Positions 25,010-35,631 of a stretch of 64,000 nucleotides of DNA are shown piece by piece. The stretch comes from Rhyzopertha dominica (taxonomy: Eukaryota; Arthropoda; Insecta; Coleoptera; Bostrichidae): the NCBI GenBank assembly GCA_025024175.1, contig QCXZ01000137.1, forward strand, positions 75,454,680 through 75,518,679. Direction: 5' to 3'. The first letter of the stretch is position 1. Every line of letters starts with the position of its first letter. The notes under the pieces were generated by a model that saw only the letters and a program-made list of their open reading frames with translations, searched no databases and was not told the DNA's origin. A program made the position numbers and the translations under genes.

Positions 25010-25640
25010 ATAATCAAACACTTGTTTTTATCCTACTTCCAATTTTTATTTTTGGCAAAGCTAAATGCCAGCATTTCAACCGCCAAGCGGCCTTCTTCGG
25101 TGGCTTAACAAGTATAACTAAATTAAAACACTAAAAGACATTTTTACATATGGTAAACATTGATACACAGTTGTTTCGATATTATATAGTGCTAGTCCAG
25201 ATTTTTCTTCATTTCTATTGTTTACGTGGTACATATGTTCTTTGAATCTAATATATGGATTACGTTTTGTTTGGCCATTGTACTTTTTTGGGCAGTTACA
25301 GCATTTATTTTCATAAATTCCGGATTTGTTTAACGGGTCTTCTTTATCAAGGGTGTAGCCTAATAAGTTTCTTAATGTGTAGTTGTTTCCAAAATCAAGA
25401 TTAATATTAAATTTACAAAATAAATTTTGAAAATTATGTTTTATTGAAGGATGGTATGTAAATTTTCTACGGAATATGGTTTTTTTTCAGGGCTAAGGTG
25501 CGCGTGAGATTGCAAATTTAATTTATTTTTGTGTTTTCTTAATGACTTAGTGATCATTTCTTTTTTGTATCCTTTCGAGTTGGCTAAATTATAAATATAT
25601 GATAGTTCATTTTTGTAAATTTCTGTATATAACATTTAGT
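25010..25640 (-). mobile_element. Penelope-like element, 3' part with GIY-YIG domain
   Basis: Minus strand. The frame at 25635-25441 (NSKGYKKEMITKSLRKHKN) matches the linker after a Penelope RT. After a frame change it continues as NNYTLRNLLGYTLDKEDPL, then the GIY-YIG nuclease: KSGIYENKCCNCPKKYNGQTK and RFKEHMYHVNNRNEEKSGLA (down to about 25165). The nuclease nicks target DNA during retrotransposition. The non-coding 3' end (25150 to 25010) carries a hammerhead-like core. No RT is present: the copy is 5'-truncated. It meets a second, oppositely oriented copy at about 25640-25660. Confidence 0.75.
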
Positions 25641-25659
25641 AATCTATGTATTAAACTAT

Positions 25660-25995
25660 TAAATTGATAAAGAAGATCTGTTAAACAAATCCGGAATTAA
25701 ACCTTAAATAATCCACTTGTAGCAACAGTAAAGTCAGAAATGTGATTTAAACAAATTCGTTCCCACACCACGCAACTGTGTATCAATGTTTACCATATAT
25801 AAAAATGTCTTTTAGTGTTTTTATTTAGTTATACTTGTTAAGCCTCCGAAGAAGGCCGCATGGCGGTTGAAATGCTGGCATTTGGCTTTGCCAAAATTAA
25901 CAATTGGAAGTAGGATAAAAACAAGTTTTTTATTATTATTTAATAACTTCCAAAATATTCTACTATTCGTTATTAGGAAAGCTCATATTATAATA
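25660..25995 (+). mobile_element. Penelope-like element 3' end, inverted partner
   Basis: Plus-strand copy of the same family. It begins in DKEDLLNKSGI, then skips the GIY-YIG region (internal deletion) and resumes at ACTGTGTATCAATGTTTACC, running through the 3' sequence CCGAAGAAGGCCGC..GCGGTTGAAATGCTGG and GGAAGTAGGATAAAAACAAG, all found inverted at 25015-25175. The two copies lie head to head with 3' ends outward. Confidence 0.75.
25842..25880 (+). ncRNA. Hammerhead-ribozyme-like motif of a Penelope element
   Basis: CCGAAGA, a GC-rich stem (GGCCGC with GCGGTT), then TGAAAT resembles the hammerhead core CUGANGA-stem II-GAAA, with one core base changed. The inverted partner at 25068-25104 keeps the same stem. 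Penelope-like elements are known to carry minimal hammerheads in these regions. Activity is doubtful. Confidence 0.35.
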
Positions 25996-26433
25996 TACGT
26001 GATTGGTAATTGTTTTAAGTTTATGAGTACATTTCTTAGATTAATTTTTCACTGTTGAATTGTTAATCGAACGCACCGAGTTTCTATTCTTCATTGCTAT
26101 GTAACTCACAATGAATTTTCATCATTAATGATATAATTTTATCGGTGCTATGAAATGGTTTAGTGCCACCAGTACACAATGCAGTGGTCTGATAAAGTCT
26201 CGCCAAAATCGCTTTTTCCATATTCAAATATCGTTTATAGTCTTGAGCTTTCATGTTTACCGCCTGGTTTTCTCAGTTAATTAGGGTTCACCATCACAGA
26301 GAACATATAAATCAAGCAGAAAATGGTCAATTTGTAAAATGGTCTATTTGAACCAAGAGGCAATTGAGTTGGATTCATTCCCTAGCAACGCCACTGTAAA
26401 ACTTTTTCTGGATACGTTCAGCAGGCGGTGCAG
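25996..26433. other. No gene recognised; downstream of receptor stop
   Basis: Sequence just 3' of the receptor stop codon on the minus strand. It would hold the 3' UTR of the read-through tail; no clear AATAAA at a typical distance was pinned down. Confidence 0.4.
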
Positions 26434-26659
26434 CTAAAGTTCAAGCAACTGGTGGTCAAACACAAACTTACTTCTTATGTTGTCCCTTTGCCCTGCGCTC
26501 TTCAGACAGGGCAGGCACTTGCACAGCTCCTTGCGGAAGTTTATGGCGTAACTTCCGTACACAAGCGGGTTCATGCAGCTGTTCGACACTGCCATCATAA
26601 AGAGGGCATCCTGGAGCCAGTTGGGAACTGCTGACGCGCTCGCTCTGTCGAACATGTAC
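26434..26659 (-). CDS. GnRH-family neuropeptide receptor, TM7 exon and C-terminal tail
   Basis: Last visible coding exon of a rhodopsin-class receptor for AKH/corazonin/ACP-type peptides in the plasma membrane. The acceptor TTTTTTCAG|G precedes 26659; the first G completes the TGG of the previous exon, giving the junction [20 protein letters not shown]7 follows with [20 protein letters not shown], which contains the NPxxY signature as NPLVY, then a cysteine-rich tail ([11 protein letters not shown]), a typical palmitoylation site. The frame ends at TAG 26434-26436. A strong internal donor, ATAAGAA|GTAAGT, after 26472 would end the exon in phase 1 and replace the last residues ([12 protein letters not shown]) with another tail. 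The family is sure; the ligand (ACP, corazonin or AKH) is not, although YGSYA and the TM6 exon look more like the ACP/corazonin side. Confidence 0.85.
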
Positions 26660-29498
26660 CTGAAAAAAGGTTTCAATTGAGATGGAGAAAAAATGACCTC
26701 GTCAAGCTGAGCTGAAATGTATTGTGCGCTGGATGCTCGTTTGTGATGGAAACGAGGTTGCGTNATGAATTCTTTTTCGTTTTCTGCATTGTTATATCGA
26801 GGAATCCCTTCGCATGTGTGTGGGTGACAAAAAAGGTGAAAATGTGGGGCAAATTCTTGGTTCACTTTGCACTGTTCGATACGCGTGGGTTTGCAAACCA
26901 ATTTGCTTGAATGAACACAGGTGTCGACGTCTACGTGGTGATGAATGTTTGCACATTTAGTGGAAATAACGAACCAGACGTGAAAATTGATAATTTATCA
27001 TTAATTGAGGCAAAATTATAATGGATAGACATAAGATATCTTGGTTCGATTGTTACTTCACAGGCGTGACATTTCGAATATGTTTAGGCGTAATTATTGG
27101 CGTGTAACTGTCTTTAGCTTAAGGCCTTAATCAATTGCAAAGCAGAACGACTTTGCCAAAAGAGTGCCACGTGTCTACAAAATATTTAGTTATGCACTTT
27201 TTGTTGCTTGTGTAAACATATTAGTGTGCTTGACCTGTCCAAACATAGTTTGCAGGTAACCTTGCCATCTTGATATTACTGATTTTACTTCCACATCCAA
27301 CGGACAGGAAGTATTGCGTCGCGAAAAAAAAAATTTAAAAATTTTTATTTGCTCATTCGAAAACACAAAAAACAACAAAATTTGAGCAAAAACAAATTTC
27401 TTGTCTGTGTGTCTGTGGTATTGTTTGTGGAAACGATAACTTTCGAAAGACTTAATGATATGAACTTGAAATTTGACAAACGTATAAATCTCAACTACCC
27501 AAAGCGACCTATTGTTTGTGGGGTAAGCAGGGTATCGGGAAAGGGGCGAAATTGGAGGGTAACTACCCTTTTTGCAAATTTTTATTCGTTTTAGTATGTG
27601 ATTAGTAGTATAACTGCGAGTAATATTCGTTCTTATAAATTTTCGGTGCAGCAAACTGTTTAGAGGATATTAGCAAAAAAGCGTCACTTAAAGAACTGTT
27701 TTTTTCTAAATATCTCCGAATATATTTTGTATATTCAAAAAATGAAAATACCATCAAATAGGAAATAAAATTTCTCACAAAAAGTGTCTTAGAAAATGTA
27801 TCCAAAATTTTGGCATTTTCGAAATATTCCCATAAAACCTATTTTGGACCCTACTCGTATGAGTGTTTTTAAATTTTGGTATTATATAGAAAATCAAAAT
27901 TTCTGATCAGAAAGCACTTTTGTAATTTTTTGTTAAGTTAATAATTTTCGAGTTATTTTGGAAAAAAACTATTTTAAAAATTTATATATTTTTGCTAATA
28001 TCACGAGGACTGTTTGTCTTAGAAAAAATGTGTAGAGAGTAAAAATGCTCAAAACCTGATTACCAATCGTATGGTATAAAAGATAAAAACGTAAAGGTCA
28101 TTTTGACAATTGGATGTGGAAGAATTGATTCAATTTGCAGCGGTTTTTAATTTGATATAGTGTTTAGTCCTAGTTCTTGTATAAGCCTGACGAAGTGGTA
28201 AACCAAGAGCTTCTCTTGTAATTTTATATCTCCTATTTCGCTCATCCCTTTTTGAATTTTATCACAACTATTTTCTGGTCAGCCGTCTTTTTTCTTAAGA
28301 GGCCGATGATTTTTTTCATTTCACACCTTTTACTGGCTTCTTGGTTACTTCTTATGCTTTGGCTTTGACATCACTCCTGTTTTCTATTACTTAAATCTCA
28401 ATTTCGGCATGAACAATGTCTTCAATTAGTAATACGTCTGTTTTACATATGAGATTTTCTAATTTGCATTTTTACTTTTTCAATTAAGGTAAGCTTCGTA
28501 TGCGGCATTGGATTCACTGCTTGATATTATATTCAAGCCACTTCACTTGAAATTAAGTATGTCTAGTACTTGTAAAGTCATGTAGTTTTACAGAATTGCT
28601 TAGTTTTTGACTATAAAAGCAAAATTTAAACCAAATTTTGCTCCTAATACCGTAAGTACTCAAATTTACGTCGTCCACTTTTAAATACGTTAGGAACAGG
28701 TTGACTAAGGACTACTGTTTATATTAATTTATTCGGTACAACCCCAAAACATTTTAAAATAGACTGAAATATCAATAGTTTAAAAATCATCGTATAGTTC
28801 TCAGTTGATAGGAAGAAATGTCCTTTGAAACTAAGAAATTTTTATTTACAATTTGTTTAGCACTCAAATTTAATACCTATTTAACATTAAAATATATGTT
28901 TTAAGAAAAGCAAGTAACCTGTTGATAAATAATTACACAATAATTTGGTAAAAGTTTAGTGCGATTCGTTTACGACGGCCCAATCACAAAATTGGTACTA
29001 TAAGGTATAAACCGTGAAGAAGGGGTTCCCTATCCTATTTGGATCAGACTTGGTGGTGAATAGTTTAACCAAATAGGCCCGAAAGCTAAAAATTTAACTA
29101 CTGATTGAAGCATAAAATCTCGAAGAAACTAATTACTATTATTACTCGCCCAACATTTTATGGCGTAAAATTGTTTTGTCGTTTATGCTTGTGTGACATG
29201 TGTGAGTGTGAAATGTGAGATATGTAAAATATGTGCAATAAAGAAATTCTGTAAAAATATATTTAGGTAAATATTCTTGATTATTTTTCCGACCCAAATA
29301 TCGACCAATAGAATTGCACCATTCGACGTCACGTGGTACAACCTACATGGTATTATACTGATAATTTTTTGATTATTTTCTCTGGTAGTTGCTATATATA
29401 AAAAACAAAACATGATCCAGTCAAATTAACCACACGTCAAACTGACAGGTTGAATTCAATTGTGAAAATTGGAGAAAAATCGGAAAAATAATCCCCCG
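26660..29498. other. Receptor intron, repeat-like sequence at 27290-28125
   Basis: Part of the 26.5-kb receptor intron. CTTCCACATCCAA at 27290 and its complement near 28108 bracket AT-rich DNA with a TGTCTGTGTGTCTGTGG run and CpG-containing GTCGCGAAA; this resembles dispersed insect repeats. The 154-codon minus ORF (27190-27654) spans it and has no protein motif. Confidence 0.35.
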
Positions 29499-29650
29499 AA
29501 TACCACACGAGCTTCAAAATTATCTGGCATTTCCCTCAAGGTTCGTTGCGAAGCGCTCGTGATTTTTTAACCTGAAAAACTTGACGACTTTATTTGTTTG
29601 CAACGAACCTATCGGGAAATACCCGATAATTTTGAAGCTCTTGTGGTATT
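29499..29650. mobile_element. Small foldback element (MITE-like), about 150 bp
   Basis: Arms 29499-29549 and 29600-29650 are near-complementary: AATACCACACGAGCTTC.. TTCGTTGC against GCAACGAA..GAAGCTCTTGTGGTATT, with about 50 bp between. No coding capacity; target-site duplication not clear. Confidence 0.6.
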
Positions 29651-30149
29651 ATAAGTGACTATTTCCTTCATATGTCAAATTTAAATGTTGACAAATATCA
29701 GTTGTAGTTGGGATTTAAAATAATCAGACGCTGATATCAAAAACAATTTAAATCGACTACCAGGATTGATTATTTTAACAACTTCAGATGTAACAGTAGA
29801 AAAATTACTAAAAGCTCGGGTTTACTAAAAACTTTGCAAAAAGAAAACGCCCGTTTAAAACTAGATGTAATGTAACTTCACGATCTTTTTCAAGAGAAAA
29901 CCATCGGTAAGCGACAAGTATTTCGAGATTTCATAATCTCGAAATAATGCCAAATTAAAGGGGTGCGTGTTTAAAAATCCAACAAATTCGATCAGAAAAA
30001 CCTTGTGCGACACACATGATATCGTCAAAAAAAGGATAGATCAAGGGAAGTTCAAAAAGTTCTTTCGATGTCTCGGTACCTCAAGGAAATAATAGAAATA
30101 AGAAGATTGGAACGAAGATGTTCTTTTTTTCTTATCTTCAAAAAGCATT

Positions 30150-30390
30150 GCACACGCCAGGGTAGATTATCACGACAATATGGCCGCCTACCTTTTCGAA
30201 GAATGATGTACCACAAAAGTATTACACAAATAACAAAAAAAAGCTATATAGTTTTAGACAATGATGCAAGTTACTATTCGGTACAACTAGGAAAATTCCA
30301 ACTACTTCGTGGAAAAAAGGGCTTTCAAAACTTTTTACACGAAAATAACTTAATTTTGAAAAAAAACGATGCCAACTTATGGATGTAACT
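30150..30390 (+). pseudogene. IS630/Tc1-type (DDE_3-like) transposase remnant
   Basis: In two plus frames, DYHDNMAAYLFEE is followed by YIVLDNDASYYSVQLGK and FLHENN. This order matches the DDE_3-type transposase block DYHDxMxxxxFxxW ... IVxDNASYHSxxxxK ... WLxxxN. A frame change separates the two parts and one residue is inserted in the DNASY block. N-terminal domain and TIRs not found. It lies beside Penelope fragments within the receptor intron. Confidence 0.5.
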
Positions 30391-30449
30391 TTATAGACTT
30401 TAGCGGGCAACATTTAAACCTGCGTTTGAGCTATTTGGGCCATATGTCC

Positions 30450-30735
30450 CTCAATCATTAATCCTACTTAAAGGACCCACGTCTGTAGTAGGCATCTTCG
30501 GGGAATGGGATGTTAAAAAGGTAAAATTGTCAATATATGGCACCGACAATCACATCTTTTCCGTTCGCTTCGAGTAAACGGCCAATTCTATTTAAAACCC
30601 CTTTAACGTAGGGTAGGGAAGCCTTTCCCGTGATAGTTCTTTGTTCATTCGGCGAACAATGGCATCCGGGTCGCATAGCACGGCAAATATTTATGTTAGA
30701 ATAACTATTTGCACGAAATATTCTGCTCAAATGAT
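30450..30735 (-). mobile_element. Penelope-like fragment (RT C-terminus plus 3' end)
   Basis: Minus strand SRIFRANSYSNINICRAMRP and LPYVKGVLNRIGRLLEANGK match the Penelope region just after the RT (compare LPYVQGLSEKLKKMLRKHDI in the element at 43.5 kb). It then jumps straight to a non-coding 3' end (GACAATTTTACCTTTTTAAC.. CCGAAGATGCC), so the GIY-YIG part is deleted. The same 3' end appears inverted at 30918-31000. Confidence 0.6.
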
Positions 30736-30914
30736 CGAGCTTGATAAGCTTATCCTGTTGACATATTCTTTTTTATAATCCCGACTTTTTGCTTTGGATG
30801 ATTCGAGTTTTTGTGGAAGTATCTGTCCATATGAGTAGGCTTACGATAAACAGTATGAAACAGTCGGCCCTCAGCCCTTCTTGTCACAAGAACAGTCAAA
30901 GAGGAACTCCACCG

Positions 30915-31000
30915 TCTGATATTGACAATTTTACCTTTTTAACATCGCACCCTCCGAAGATGCCAACCATAGACGTCGATGAAACGTTAGGTCCTTTAAG
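30915..31000 (+). repeat. Inverted second copy of the Penelope-like 3' end
   Basis: ATTGACAATTTTACCTTTTTAACATC, continuing with CCGAAGATGCC, repeats the minus-strand sequence at 30455-30540. It adds CGATGAAACGTTAGG, which with CCGAAGA forms a hammerhead-like core. It is the outward-facing partner of the fragment at 30450-30735. Confidence 0.6.
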
Positions 31001-34000
31001 AAGGAACTTTTGTGCTGAAAACAAGGGAATTTGTGAAAAATTATCGCCATCCTTAAAAAATTCAGCAGTAAAACAATACGAAAAGTAAGAGGAGAAGTTA
31101 ACAAACTTTCAAACGAACTTTGGCGTGACTGTGTATGCAACATGTAATAACAGAAGAAGACAGTTGCTAGTGCCAGACTTAATAATTAGTATGTCAGACA
31201 ACCCAATGGTGACGGAAGTCACTGTTTAACGTTTGTATTGTTTTGTAATTAAATTACATTGATAGATTAGATTAGATATTAAGTTATTAATAATTTTAAG
31301 CCTTTAAATGCAAATTTGAAAGAAGGGTGTGGATATTTTGTTGGCCAGCTGTTGATAAAGGTAGTTTAGGTTGTCTTGCTGTGCAGACTAATTAAATGTG
31401 GTAAAATGTTAAAGAGCAATTATGCTGTAAACGCACTAAAGCGTTTGTCGAACCATAAAGCGCCGCATAATGTCACCGCCAGACATACAATATTTGAGGC
31501 ACATAAGCCTTCGATATATTGGAAAATTGCCTTTCGACGGAAACTAAAGTTGCTGGCATTTATAAAAAAGCATTTGCCACCAAGCTTAAGTTTAAAAACA
31601 ATACCCTCTCTTTTCTACCATTCCAAAATATCTTCCGAAGTGTTGAACGATTGATCAGTCAGATATTTTTGGATTTACGATTGAAATTAAGTAGGCTCAA
31701 TAGATCGACTTCAAATCCGCTACCGCCACTATCTTCGTTTAACTCGTGGTCCACCAAATACAGAAAGAAACTAAGGAGCGGGTTGTCAAATTATTGTATT
31801 CTGCATTCATGAGTATTGATCAGAAACAAATATCAGATGATGATGTAGTCGCTAAAAATCGTTGTTACTTTTAGATGCAAACATTTCGCTAATTTTGGCT
31901 GCATTCAAAACTATTGGTTTAGGGTTTGAGCTTAAAATTCATCTTAATATTTATTTGTTTTTATAATCTATATAAAATTTTAAATGAACTGTTTATTGCA
32001 CTTCCGAGATTTTATAAGTATTTACGAATAAATGCGATATATCTATGTGACTGTATAAGGTTGCAGAAAAGGTACTGAAGTTCTGGTACACTGGTCACAA
32101 TACACTCAAGTAGAAAGCAAAGTTACATTAAAAATTTTACTAAATATCAAAGCTACCAAGGAAAAAAACAAGCGTCAGAATGAGCTTTTCTATAGACAAT
32201 ATGCTGACATTATTAAGTGAAATATTGAATATAATTGCGCCCATCAGGATTTTAAAAGAGGCATGTTTTACAAGCCACTAGATAGTCTGAAGTTATAGTA
32301 ACGGTTATACAAGCTAATGCTTAAAAATATGTCATTAAAATTTACCCAGGTTACTCAGAAGTCAAATTAATAAGCAAATGAGCTGACCGTATTTTATATA
32401 ACTTAGAAACTTACCCATTTCTGAAACAAAATAAGTTAGTGCAATTAAATTGTTCAAGTTTAGTCATCGTTGGCTGTGAAAGAATGAACACATTTTACGT
32501 AATCGAATAAGGCAGTATATCCCTTGAAGATTTAACCCCATATACGCACACGAACTTGTCTTACTTTGTTTCCACTGTACATGTGTTTTCCCGACGTTCC
32601 CTATTCGCTTTTCGTTTTCCATGTCACTAAATTAAATCAATTTCTAGCTACATTTATACTCGTATATTACCTCTATATTATTAATATTACAGGAATATAA
32701 TACGATCTTTTCCGCTTGGCCCTAATGTACCTGCAAATCAGGTTTGTATGCACATGTTTAGTTTGAATATGAAACACTCTCTGACGCTACTGAATTATAT
32801 AAGCTTCAGCTAAAGCACTGTTTGATGAAGTTATTTTTGGCGAAGCTTATAATATTGAAACAATAGTTTTCCCTAGGTGCTGCAGCTTTCGTACTAACAC
32901 TCGTATTATAATACTGAACTGTATTTAACCACGTTTAGTTTAACGCGTTTGAGTAAATTATTATTAGATCATAAACACAGCAGCTATAATACAACGGTTA
33001 TGTTGCAGGTTGCAGTGCAAATACCAAATGCATGTGCTCAATGAGCAATGAGAGCCATTAATCCATCATCGATTTTCACATTTAGTCGTCATCAGTATGC
33101 ATAGAACCGTGATGCAGATGCAATGTAATTTTTTTGTAGAGTCATTGGCAAATATTTCTTTATTTCATAAAACCGTAACGTAACTGCGTCTGTAGTTAAG
33201 TGATATAGATTTAAAAATGAATTTCTGTTTCACTCTGCCTGAAATATTACTCATTTTATATTAAAGACATTTGTTATTTTCGTTATATGAAGTATATTAA
33301 TAACATGCTCTTCAATGCACACCAGTAAGCTACCTCGGTTTATTATGTAGTCTAGTTAGGCAAAAGATGGAGAGGAGCCACTTCAATACATATAATTTAC
33401 TTGTTGAAATTCTAAAATTTTTCACTGTCACCAATCCTAGTCAATCAAACTAATAAAAATAGTCACATTTTCACTTGTCAAAATTAAACAACGTGTCTAA
33501 AGTTCTAACTAAAATTAAATATCTTGGAAACGTGTTATACTAAACTCAGATGAGCTGAAATTACTCCACGTATATTATTTTTACAGGGATTGGCTTCGGT
33601 TTGGAGGTGAGCTATATAATTTAGGTAGCATCAAAGGCTTATTAAACGTTGGAATTTCATTGTGCGTGTCTGTCAAATGATTTTTTTTAATTAGGTAACA
33701 AGAATAAATTCCAAAAAATTTTATTTATGCTTCACAGACCACGTTTTGTTTATCAGATATATATTTTGATTTTTCGCGATGACACCAAAATGAAATAATC
33801 ACAAGATTGTTGGTAGGAATTTTGATAGTTGTTATAAAATCCCGACAGCACTTGTTTGTAGAATTTTCTTTTACAAATGCTCGTCACAAAACACATTTTT
33901 TTTTGCTTTAAAGCAAAATTTTAAAACATATTTATTAAAGAAAAATATGCAGATGTTATATGTAAGTGAAGACTTATATAATAATAATTGATTTTCAACC

Positions 34001-34799
34001 TACTCCAATTTTAAATAACACCACCCTCTTAATAAATTTATAGACCTCCATCACGCCTGAGTATTTGTCTGACAGTAATGAGGTGTTGGTTACCAAGCCA
34101 GACTAAATTGTTTCGTACAAGGGCAACCGATCCCTTATCTAGTTTTAACTGCCTGTATTTCATTGTCTTGCAAAGCCACGTACGCTACTATAATATACCT
34201 TTGTAAGTTTGTTGCAAATCGCTTAAACTTTTAGTATAATAATTAGTTTTCTGTTTTCACATTTAATAATAGCGAATGCATGGCAATGTTGTCGTAGCTT
34301 TGTATGCATAAATGGTGTCTATAAGCTCATGAAAAAGATCTGAACATACAATGACATACTTGTGGTATCTACATTTACAACAAATAATATATAGATGCCG
34401 GCTTATTGAAATAAGGTCAGTTACTCTAATTAATGTTAATCTTCTTGTTTATTATTCACAAAAAAGACAAATATTCTTTTATGACAGGTTGTTATTTATG
34501 GCACACAAACATTGAACTGAAAGCTGCGCGACATTTATACTTATTGTGACACAGCAAATAACAAACCAATTTAACGATTAAAGTGTATCTTAATCCTCAA
34601 TACGAAATTAAAAAGTGACGATGTGTTATAGGGCGTAATTTTTTATAAAACCTTTTTCGCTAATTTTAAAATACTTCACGTTAGGTGATATTGTTATTTT
34701 GGGTCTTGAAGCCTGGCCTAAAAAATATTACTGATAATCAAAACTATTTTAATTTTGACAAGCACTGTCACAATAATATGTACATATTATGAAGTCTAC
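31001..34799. other. Receptor intron; unrecognised ORF near 31.4-31.8 kb
   Basis: Two overlapping plus frames (31376-31654 and 31519-31812) are rich in basic residues (IAFRRKLKLLAFIKKHLPPS) and next to Penelope fragments; they may be the decayed N-terminal part of such an element, but this is not shown. The rest, 31.8-34.8 kb, is AT-rich with no motif found. A 20-nt stretch at 33587-33606 sits between good acceptor and donor sequences. Confidence 0.35.
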
Positions 34800-34870
34800 G
34801 TCCAGCACCGGAGGTGAAAGGACCTCTGACGAAGCTTGCCACTCATGCTAACGAAACGTTAGGAAGCAAT
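34800..34870 (+). ncRNA. Penelope-type 3' end with hammerhead-like core
   Basis: CTGACGA (34826-34832), a short AGC/GCT stem and CGAAAC (34852-34857) followed by GTTAGG reproduce the hammerhead core CUGANGA...GAAAC in the spacing seen at other Penelope 3' ends in this window. No coding part adjoins it. The predicted stem II is short, so it is probably a dead remnant. Confidence 0.35.
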
Positions 34871-35589
34871 TCCAACCACGACGGCTTTTAGACCCGAATC
34901 AGGATAACAGTTCATCACCTGGCCGCGAAAGCCTTAACCAATTCGTCAGTATGTATTAAATTAAAAACAGTAATAGACAGGTGTTATTGCTGTTACTAGA
35001 NAAAGCAACCGTTGCAGTAGAAGTAAAGGAGTCACCTGACAATAAAAGATTTGAAAGAAAGGCATAGAATTCCTTGAATACTACAGTAACAGTGGATGAA
35101 AACCTGTTTCTGACAGTTGCTATTGATGTTTATTATGTTGCTATCCAGTGGGCTGAGAATCTAATAAAATCAAAAAGAAGTAGCTTATTGAAAATATAAT
35201 CTAATTACTTTATTGTATTTGTTATTTGGGATATGTGTTTGCAGTATGCTCTCCTTTCTTGAACCTTTAATATACCTACTACGCTGCAACACAAAGCAAA
35301 TGTGTTTTCCGCAGTTTATGTTCGATCAAGACAATAATTGTCATGGGATTTTAATTAAACAGAATTTAACAAAGAACAGCATGTGCATATTGCACCCGAC
35401 GTAAAAAAGGTATTGGTCTCCACTCACCCCTGGGTACAGAACGACATGGCTGTTTATATGGAACTGTCATGTTACACCCTATGCTCGGTGCNTCAATCAC
35501 ATTGCAGAAATACCTTTCCGACATACCATTGACGCTGTAGCTAAAATGGAATTACAGTGTCAAAAGAAGATTACGTTTGTGCATTCATT

Positions 35590-35590
<1 letters not shown>
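34871..35590. other. Receptor intron, no gene recognised
   Basis: Moderately G+C-richer than the surroundings in places; no domain or repeat recognised. It borders the tail of the LINE at 35591. Confidence 0.4.

Positions 35591-35631
<41 letters not shown>

Noticed and set aside
26722..26910. Plus ORF of 62 codons beside the TM7 exon
   Set aside because: Opposite strand of the intron just upstream of the TM7 exon; no motif or splice context.
27190..27654. 154-codon minus ORF
   Set aside because: Low-complexity translation across a repeat-like region; the plus strand is also open and no motif is present.
35591..35630. (TAA)n microsatellite as a stand-alone locus
   Set aside because: It directly follows the LINE 3' UTR and is best seen as the LINE tail.
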